DNA of 64,000 bases, taken from assembly GCA_038373885.1 (NCBI GenBank), contig JAWZYV010012348.1, positions 108,122 to 172,121 on the forward strand. Reading direction: 5' to 3'. Every line of letters begins with the position of its first letter. Within the stretch, counting starts at the first letter, position 1. The notes beneath the pieces are model-generated. The model worked only from the letters and a program-made list of their open reading frames with translations. It had not been told where the DNA came from and did no database searches. The position numbers and the translations under genes were made by a program. Shown in pieces: positions 55,975-64,000 of this stretch. Source of the DNA: Cheiracanthium punctorium. Taxonomy: Eukaryota > Arthropoda > Arachnida > Araneae > Cheiracanthiidae.

Positions 55975-58420
55975 TTTTTAATATTTGTTTGGAAATCCGT
56001 GGTATTTTCGACGAAAATTTGAATAGGCTTTGGATTTTCTCGTCTTTTTAATTCAAATGAACTTCACATGTGGGAGAGTTTATTGTCTATTATAATGTCT
56101 AAATATTTGACTTTCGTAACGTATAGTATTAATTGTAATTGGTTTAGAAGTATGGACGCCTTCGTAAATTTCTTCATTTTCCTATTGTTATCGAAACGCA
56201 TTTATCTATGCACATTTAACAACGATTTTGTTGTGCCAAATTTGCATTTTTTTTTTCCCAAGCCGCCATTTATATTGGATTCTAAATAATTTCTTGATGA
56301 TATTTTACTAATAACGTTATAAAAGACCATCAGGAAATTAATTAGAATTTTTGAATGTTGTTATTTAGAATGATGATAAGTCGTTGGTAAAAAGTACTAG
56401 TTCAACATCTATGATGTGTAAAATTTTCAAAGTGAATTTAACATTACCTTTTAAAGGAAAGGTGCAAAAACATTAGATTGTGGACAACCACGTGAAAATG
56501 TAGTAATTGAATTGCGGGCACTGTCAATCCACAATAAAAATTATATGTCATAGAAAGTAATTTATCATATTTTTAAGGCATTGTGGCAAATTTATATAAT
56601 TCAATAGACTTTTCGTTCGATTCCAGGGTAATGACGCTAAATCCTTTCTGATATCTATGAAAATGAAAGCATTATATTGTTTCAATGTCTTATTAAATTT
56701 CCTTATATCTACTAATTGTTTCAATGCGAACACTCTATTCTTTCGAGCTACAAAACCATCAGAATGTCCATCGATTTTATCAGATTTTAATCTTCCATAC
56801 TATAATTTATAGAATATTAAATTTATAATACATTTCCTGAGGCTGGAAGTAGCATAATAGAGTGGGAAGAATGAGGTGATGTAGGATATTTGTATGGTTT
56901 AAAAAAGTTCACGAATTTGCAAATCGTCCAATCTTCTGATTAAATTTTAAGCATGTGTTATATAAGTGTATTAGAAATGATAGATGGTTTTTGAATGTTA
57001 TTCTTATAATTATATTACTAATATTGGTGCACCTGGGTCTTTTTTGACTTAAGGGATTCAATTGCAGTTTTTATCTCGAAATCTGAAAATCGTGGGGAGA
57101 AGTTATCAGCTGTATTACACGCCTGTTCTGATGCAGATATTGATGGCCCGAATATAAATGTTGTCATTTGATTTACCCTTTCGTCACTACTGCTGCCCAT
57201 TGGCGGCTGCCACGAAACGTTCTCTGGGTGCTAATGCCGCCAAATGGCGGCATCCACGAAGCGCTCTTTAGGTACTACCTCCGCTCAGTGGCGGCATGCA
57301 CGAAACGTTCTCTGAGTACTACCGCGGCTTCAGGAAAATATGCAGTCACGTAAAGTTATGTGGATAGAATTAATGATTACCATATCTGCCAACAATTCCG
57401 GAAGATAATGAACCTATTTTTGTAAACGGTAATTTTTATGTTAGAGTATAATTTTTGATTTTTCGATGAGTGCCAAAAAACACGTTTTCGCGGCTTACGC
57501 TTCCGTAGAAGTCAACCACTTTTGTGAAAAGCTTTCTGGTTCCATGAATGTCTAACCGTGGACAGATCTTCCGTACCGAAAGTGTTAAAATTTTAAATGT
57601 GGAACTAGTAACAGGTGGTTGGGTTGCCAAAGAAGGCTCGAAGTTTCCAATTAAGAGTTTACTATATGCTATTGTTGATGAATTCCTAAAGGATTGACAG
57701 GCTAGTGGCAAAACAATGATTCGGCTTCTGCTTTTAATATACCTTTTTTTTTTAAATTGTGTTTGTTTTTGTGGGAAAGATTTTGTGGTTCGTGAAGTGT
57801 TGAAATTTTTATCTGTCTGTAAAGGGCCGTCAGCAGGTTTCGTAAAATTCGAACTTTACTATTCCACCAGTGACTGGTGGTTTTTAGTTGATGGTTTAAT
57901 TTTTAAGTTTTTTTTTATTCATGTTGTAATATATCTTTGATGCTCTTGTAATATTTATTGAGTATTTTTATACTTGAAAATTGCTGAAATTCGTCTGTTC
58001 TAAAATGAGGATTGCTTTGAATTGTTAAATTTGCAAATTGATAGTGTGCTTGTTTAAAAGCGTTTTCTTTTAATAGAATATTGTTTTCTTAAATTAATGT
58101 TATAAATCTGTGGACATCAAAGATTAAATCCTGACACTCCTGCGATGAAAAGGCACTATTGAAGATGGAAAAGAATGTTAGCGAGACGTTCGGCCAACCT
58201 GATACAATATTATTCTCATTCTTGGGAAGACTATGGAGGTTATTTAGAACTAACAAACATAAGTTGGAAATTAGTTTCATAAGTTGTCTTTCTCTGACGT
58301 TTTCCCTTGATGTTTCCCACAAGGTACAATGTGCATTAAAATGTGCTCCTCTGATGATTAGATTTTTACTTGTGCGGTAAGGATTCCCACTCTTCAATAT
58401 TAAACATGAAATTGTAATAA
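55975..58420 (-). pseudogene. Non-LTR retrotransposon ORF2 remnant: endonuclease and reverse transcriptase
   Basis: Minus strand, many frameshifts and stops, domains in order. Endonuclease (58400-58089): NLIIRGAHFNAHCTLWE, where the catalytic Asp of GDFNA is His, then NNLHSLPKNENNIVSGWPNV and DVHRF for SDHRF. Linker: WWNSKVRILRNLL (about 57880-57840) and SLATQPPVTSSTFKI. Pre-RT block FSDFEIKTAIESLKSKKT (about 57085-57030). RT: FFKPYKYPTSPHS then SIMLLPASGNVL, ARKNRVFALKQLVDI, FIFIDIRKDLASL (FxDI box, AFD eroded), RGCPQSNVFAPFL for RGCPQGSxLGPxL, and VTKVKYLDIIIDNKLSHM. The 3' RNase H part lies beyond the hAT insertion at 53170-53653. Copy-and-paste retrotransposition by an RNase H-bearing clade (I/LOA/R1-like group) is inferred. 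Confidence 0.9.
57188..57334. repeat. 44-bp tandem repeat, three units plus a partial
   Basis: Units 57188-57231, 57232-57275 and 57276-57319, each exactly 44 bp, followed by TACCGCGGCTTCAGG. Each has a GC-rich dyad GCCGCC-AAATGGCGGC and then CACGAAACGTTCTCT-GGTAC. The tract is a GC island in AT-rich DNA and interrupts the LINE linker region. Confidence 0.95.
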
Positions 58421-58589
58421 ATATTTTCTTACAGATTAATTTACTTTAACGTGCAATAACATATTTTTATCTATTGTTCATTATTCAATTGTTTTTTCAT
58501 AAAACTTTCATTGAAAATTTCATAATCAACTTGAAATATGCAGCAAATATATATTTTTTTCATAAATTCTGATCTTTAGATCTTTCCTA

Positions 58590-59465
58590 TTGTGTTAAGT
58601 TTCAAAGTAATAAACCTATAAAAATAGAATTTGCATATTCAAATATGTGCGTGCTTTAAACGAAGTACTTCCATTCTTTATCACTCGGGAGAATTATTTA
58701 ACAACTTAAACTTATTTTCCAATATTTGAGAGCCACGCCGAATGTGTTAATGCAAAAAAGTAGTAAATAAGCATAAAAAATATAATAAAGTTGAGAGATC
58801 TCAAAAACTAAATCAATGAAGATGCACAACTCTTCTGTAGTTTCTCAATAGGATTCCGTTCTATGAAGTAACTTCAAAAACGGCACAGTTTCTTTTAACT
58901 CAAAATTAAGTTTTCGAACGAAACGTAATCCGGTTAAAAAATCAGAAATGTCTTAAATTTATTCAACTGAGGATCGAAAAGCGCGATATTCTATTACCAT
59001 GATATTCTTTCACAATGAAGATTTTGTTTTATGCTAAGCACAGTGATACATGCTGTTATTACGTTTTTAAAAAATGTATTGGTTACAGGATGAGATAGCA
59101 AATAAAGATGCACGTTGAATATTTAACGTTCTAATTTAAATAAGACACAACGACATGTCATTGGGACAGTATTACTAATTTAATTTCAGATATGTGAAAT
59201 ACTATTTACAAATACAGGTAACTTATTTTTGAGAAATAACTAGATTGCGTACACTGTACATTTAAAAAGTCAAAATTGTAATAAATAGAGCTGGTAAACA
59301 ACATAATAAAGTTTTGAATAAAATAGATTGATTTAAATAGCTGATTTTGAAATTTTATTGGATTTATTAAAACATATGGTTGAGTAAATCATATAACATT
59401 TTTCAGGAAAAAATTGTCCTATTTACTTAAATTCCGTATATCGTAGTTTCCGGCTAGAAACAAAT
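58590..59465. repeat. Duplicated segment C, copy 2
   Basis: Partner of 10390-11285, same orientation, about 48.2 kb apart. Confidence 0.85.
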
Positions 59466-59469
59466 AATA

Positions 59470-60750
59470 AAAATGATATGATATTACTGGCAAATTACAT
59501 TAATTTAACAAGGCTTGAAAACCATGTGATGTCGTTCTCTTTTCCAATGTTGTCCGAGCTTAGCATATAGAGATGTAAAAGTTCTAAACTAGCCGACAAG
59601 AGAAATTGTTTAGACATACGATTATGTTTTATTGTTTTCTAACTTTCTATTTTAATTCTAGCATTTTGAGGGTAAATAAAAGTATTTATTTTTAAGTTAA
59701 CTTTGAAATTTCCCTGATCTTTATGATTTCTGTCGGTCGATTTCTAGAGTATCCGTTGTTTCTTATATTAAATTTCACGAAGTTCCATTGTGAAAACTGA
59801 GTGTGAAAAAAATGGAGTAAGGTATGATGAATGTATCAATATCCTACTATGTTGCTAACTTAATATGAGAAAAAAAAAAGATGTGACACTTTTTCTTTTA
59901 ATATTTGCTTTAACAATATTAACAGCAGTACAGAATGGAACCAAAATTTACGCCAGTTGTTTTGTGGCACATTGATTCTAATTAGAATTCTAATTATCTA
60001 ATATTCGGGAAATATGGAATAACAAGTTTTTAGCTTTGTTTGGTGCTGCTGTCACCTGAGAATACCATGAACTACTCAAGAAAGTACTCCATGATGCGGT
60101 GCAGTTTCAGTGAACCAGTTGTTGTTTTCATACCACTCACTAAAACACAAAGCGAGTTTCAAGAATTTTTTAAGATAAGTTTTCAAATATTTTAACCTCT
60201 AGTATACATGTGACTTGACCATTGAGTCTAAACATAATGAACACGAAAATAATTGTAGTTTGTACAATGTGGCCTTTTTTAGGTGACAATGTTTTGTCCA
60301 TCAGTTTATTTTCCAAGTTGGCACGTCAGACATTCATGGAATTCTAAGTAATACTGTATTACATTTCATGCCATCAACTAAAGAACTAGAAAATAAAAAC
60401 GCTGAATGTATCTTTCGAAAGCTCTTGCTCGTTCTGATAATGTAACAGTTCGTTTTGAGAAAGCAAATGTTTGGAGCAATATGAAGTAAGTTGTACTGTA
60501 CAGACGCATATTTTGCAGAAATGAAAGATCATAAAATACTGCATCAAATTTTCCTCTGTGCTGATTTTTTTCAAAACTTGCCTCATGAAATATGCTAATG
60601 ATATATTGAAATAATAACATATTTTAACGATATACTATTCTGATTTATGCATGTTTTTAGTACATCGACACTCTGTATTGTTGTTTTGGTCAGTTAATTC
60701 CGGCTAAGTCAAACCTGCACAAATGCTATCTGCCTATTGGGAGGCAGATG
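59470..60750. other. Unassigned AT-rich sequence
   Basis: No gene or element supported. The 80-codon minus frame at 60378-60620 is not recognisable. Confidence 0.45.
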
Positions 60751-60758
60751 TCTCATAC

Positions 60759-60922
60759 GGAGGACCTTTCAAAGGGGTTCTAACGCGTATTCACATTACT
60801 GATGGAGAAAACCGTTCAGAACATTAATCGGTTAGATCGAAAGTCGCGCGAGGAGACAGAACCCTGGGCCTTTACTTAAGCCATCATTCAATGTTCGGTG
60901 TCTGATCCACTGGTAGACCACT
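60759..60922 (-). repeat. SINE-like repeat, copy 2 (longer)
   Basis: Aligns with 42982-43120 and extends further to the right. Read on the minus strand it begins GTGGTCTACCAGTGGATCAG, a plausible A-box region, followed by GGCCCAGGGTTCTGTC, a T-arm/B-box-like block. It then has CGATCTAACCGATTAA and CGGTTTTCTCCAT, ending GAACCCCTTTGAAAGGTCC. The order fits a tRNA-derived SINE; no folding tRNA is left. Confidence 0.75.
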
Positions 60923-61654
60923 TTTTTAAATTTATTTTTGCTTCATAAATTCATGTGACTCGCAAAACTATTTAAAAGCTTTGACTTATAATTTGAAATC
61001 TTCACGCATTTAAGAGATAATAAATGCTCACTTCACGTACGCTTGCAATTTTCGAAGGATGACTGGATTTAATAAGTGGCATTCGGAGATCTGCTTTGTA
61101 GAAGTTTTAATTAGTTTATTTACGTTGTTATTTTTTCAGAAAGACAGTATTGAAAATCTTAATAAATAGAATAAATTAATAACTTGCATTAATTTTTCAT
61201 ATTATGTGCTGAGAAGATTTCACGAAACATTTTCCACTGCAAGTTCACTAATTAGAGATTTGATATCATTTAGAAAATTCTTATTTATTTAACGTTTAAA
61301 CAGCTATTCATTTGTAGAATGAACGCGAGGGTTCAGAAATTTGCTCAAGGTGAAAGGTTTACAAATGCAAAGAATAGAAGAGATTAATTTTAAAACTCAT
61401 TTCCTGCTGTCTTTGTAGATATTCATTTACACGTTTGGGAGATACACTTGAATTTATGCATTAACGTTAACAAACATAAACGCTAATTCGTCAAGCACGT
61501 TCATTATTTATATTTTTGATCAGCTGTTATGCTTGTTTAGTCTGTTATGATTAGACCTTTATTAGTAACGCTTAATTGAGTTTTTAAGCAGGTAAACACT
61601 TTCAGGGATTTTGAGTAAACTTTGTTCTTCATGTTATTTGTAGTCGAAATAAAA

Positions 61655-61890
61655 CCTGTAAAAAAACAGAAATTCTTACATACTTTTAATACACACTGAA
61701 GTGCTATATATTAAAAACGTATCATAATCCATTTCTTGTACCTATTTTTCTTTCTTATTCAGTTAAGTTGGAATGTGTATCATTATTCATGAGTGGGCCA
61801 TGTTTTTCTTAATTGTTCGATAAATCTCTTCTTTGGAATCGAAATCTACATTAAAATTACTTACTAAAACTTTTTTACAAACTTGCCAAG
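61655..61890 (-). repeat. VGDFNID-type repeat module, minus-strand copy
   Basis: The reverse complement reads TGTAAAAAAGTTTTAGTAAG, then TTTTAATGTAGATTTCGATT, then an AACAATTAAGAAAAACATGG block, and GGATTATGATACGTTTTTAA. It parallels the units at 51575-52340. This is the only copy seen in this orientation. Confidence 0.75.
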
Positions 61891-61892
61891 CA

Positions 61893-62010
61893 GGAGCACA
61901 CCCAGACTTTTTTTTTTCATTTCATGGGGAAGTCCAAGAGGATGTAACCAGTGGGGAGCATCGAATTTAACGCCCCCCTCCCTCCAAGATTTATTTTTCT
62001 TAGGACCAAG
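61893..62010. repeat. Possible hAT-MITE-like end (CAGGAGCACACCCAGAC)
   Basis: CAGGAGCACACCCAGAC followed by a T-run and CATGGGGAAG resembles the CAGGGGCGTAGCCAGAAATT-CATGGGG end of the element at 21320. C-rich CGCCCCCCTCCCTCC follows at 61970. No right end or target duplication found. Confidence 0.35.
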
Positions 62011-62014
62011 CTTG

Positions 62015-63640
62015 AATATTGGAGCCTACATCCGAAATTTTCTTAATTTAATTCTAATCAATTTTAATTAACTTTTTTTACATCTTTTAAATCGTAATAA
62101 ATTTAATATGAAATAATTATATTTTATTACTTTTTATTTGATATTGTTCTAGGCTTCTGCACTTCAAATACATAATTCTTTGTAATATGGCACTTTCTCA
62201 ATCATTCATGGGCGACAGTTCCCTTTTAGCGCTCTGCTCTATCGCCAGGTTGGCTTTGGTTTCTCAGACCTTTTTCATACTTCACGCTTCACACACACTT
62301 CCCGCTTTGGTCTCTAACCTGTAAGGTCACGTTTCATGCCGCTATTTTGCCAGCCACCGCATTAAGCATAAATAATTTGTAATTATTGATAATGTCAATA
62401 AAATATAGTACAACTCTCTATCGGCATGGAGTTCCGGGTTATTGCTTGCTTCCACTATACGATAGAATATAATAAATTATTTTTAGTGAGTGTAAAACTT
62501 TTTCAATCGGAATCTACACCATAGGGCTCTTCATCTCAAATTCTGCCTATTGTCAATTTCTTTCTAAATCTGGCCCTGTCTCCATCGCGAAAATTTTTCA
62601 TTAATTTAATACAATTTTTTCTTTGTTCAGAAATTCCACCTGTTTGCACATTATATGCTTTATTTCATGGGTTTCATACCACCTAGACTATTTGTTAGAT
62701 TTATTTTAATTCTGGCAAGCGTGTTCTCAATTCCGTCGAAGGAGCTTTGTGTCAAAGTCTTTCCATGGGCTACACATCCGATCACGGGCACCCTACCTTT
62801 CCTTTTTACAGCCACGTGCTATATTTTATTGCATGATTATATCCATATTCTTTTTTAGAATGAAATTTAACCTGACAGTACAGTGTATAATTGAAGAGTT
62901 AAGTGGCTGAATTTGTTAAATGACATTTTTACAAAATAGAGATTTCTAGGAATAAGAACATGTTAAAGACTGCATTGATTTTTGGACGTTCATTATTTTT
63001 GCCATCCTTATAAAGCTCAGTGGTTTATTTTCCTGTAGGGCATTCGGGGCAAGCGCACAGGCCTCTTACAAAAAGGGTTCCCAAAATTATAATTTAAATA
63101 GAAGAATTTACAAATTTTGATTTTAATTTAAAATAAGACACAGAGAAACTGATTTTATGAAAAATGATAGTGATAATAAACTCTGTTACTATATTACAAG
63201 CTGTAGAATTATATCCATACCTTTTTTTAGCTAAACGGTATATAGTCGCATGCAATTATTCCGCGCAAACTTATCATTATATACTATATAGTGATGTACA
63301 TGTATGCTGATCTCAGGGAAACGATAGAGCTGATTTTCAATCAGAACAGATAAAAAGAAATAGCTTCCTAAGAAGAGTGAAGTAAAGCTCTATACCAATA
63401 TAAATAAATGCTCTGATATAAATATTAGAAAAATAGGTACAAAATTATTGTGGTGTATGTTCCTTGAAAAATCTTTAATGAAATGAACGATTGAAAATTA
63501 AATAACAAAATTTAAATATTATTATTATCGAACTATTGGATTTCTTTTTGCATCTTGATTAAATAATCAGTTTTATACTGTTATAACATCCTTCCTAATG
63601 GTATGATATGAAAGCCACATTTAATTCTATAACTAAATGT
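62015..63640. other. AT-rich sequence without recognised genes
   Basis: 62210-62360 is slightly GC-richer but unidentified. No coding or RNA feature supported. Confidence 0.45.
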
Positions 63641-63648
63641 TCTTAATA

Positions 63649-63705
63649 ACCCCCCCCCCCCAATGAAGGTGTTGCCCTGGGACTCAATCTCTGCAAATCC
63701 GTCCC
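63649..63705 (-). repeat. Possible hAT-type repeat end
   Basis: The minus strand starts CAGGGACGGATTTGCAGAGA, a typical hAT-like terminus, and runs into a 13-base G run (63661-63649). The other end was not found in the window. Confidence 0.4.
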
Positions 63706-64000
63706 TGGTAAGGTGATTATCAATAGACGAACAGGAAATAAATTATCTAATGCAAAAGGAAAATTAATTTTACAGCTGATTATCTTAAAATTATTAAACT
63801 GTCTCATAACATGTTCCTACACTCAGATCTATTCAATTATAGTAACTATTTCACGAGTCCAAAATAAATTTTATTTGTAAAATTATTTTACTTTAAAACG
63901 ACCCCTGCAAATATATTTATTTAACACACAAAAATTAACATAAAAGTAGTTACTAAAAACGAGTATTAGGATCTATGTGAGTCATACACCCTGACTATAA

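Overview
This is AT-rich, gene-poor eukaryotic DNA. Long A/T homopolymers, microsatellites, introns-or-desert type sequence and dense decayed transposable elements (Tc1, mariner, pogo/Tigger-like, hAT, TTAA-type MITEs, a PIF-type MITE, tRNA-derived SINEs, an RNase H-bearing non-LTR retrotransposon) point to an arthropod nuclear genome. A chelicerate such as a spider would fit, but the host assignment is inference. I found no intact host protein-coding gene, no complete tRNA or rRNA gene, and no prokaryotic, viral or CRISPR-like locus. Every convincing coding signal is a transposase or retrotransposon fragment carrying stops and frameshifts. The window is best read as a record of repeat activity.

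Region by region: 0-11 kb holds segments that recur in the same order and orientation at 46.6-59.5 kb (350-720, 3195-4430 and 10390-11285), which suggests an old segmental duplication. Within it lie a deleted mariner copy (3786-4329), transposase remnants (5195-5400 and 8290-8710) and an element with about 95-bp terminal inverted repeats (5537-5977). From 12 to 29 kb there are several MITEs with target-site duplications (12936-13502, 15678-15818, 21320-21488, 27331-27621, 28431-28567), a 122-bp (TA)n tract and a large 0.7-kb inverted repeat (24116-24834). From 29 to 34 kb and from 37 to 41 kb the sequence is mostly featureless AT-rich DNA.

At 34.8-37.2 kb there is a compact nest: a full-length Tc1-like element whose transposase is split near its C-terminus by a mariner copy, with a Tigger-like element starting six bases after the Tc1 end. 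From 45.8 to 58.4 kb lies a complex repeat cluster: two arrays of a 150-170 bp unit carrying an endonuclease-like VGDFNID motif, repeated modules that may derive from a pogo-like transposase C-terminus, and a decayed minus-strand non-LTR retrotransposon (about 58.42 to 53.17 kb). That LINE is interrupted by a 2.3-kb hAT element (53662-55966) with a perfect 8-bp target duplication. The hAT carries a mosaic cargo that matches DNA 3 kb away.

The most informative observations are relational. Two insertions (mariner at 3786 and a TA-flanked MITE at 55188) each have a related empty site elsewhere in this same window. The mariner inside Tc1 can be removed on paper, with one TA, so that the transposase frame reads through. 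Together these give a relative order of events: LINE, then hAT; Tc1, then mariner; duplication, then mariner insertion into one copy (or loss from the other).
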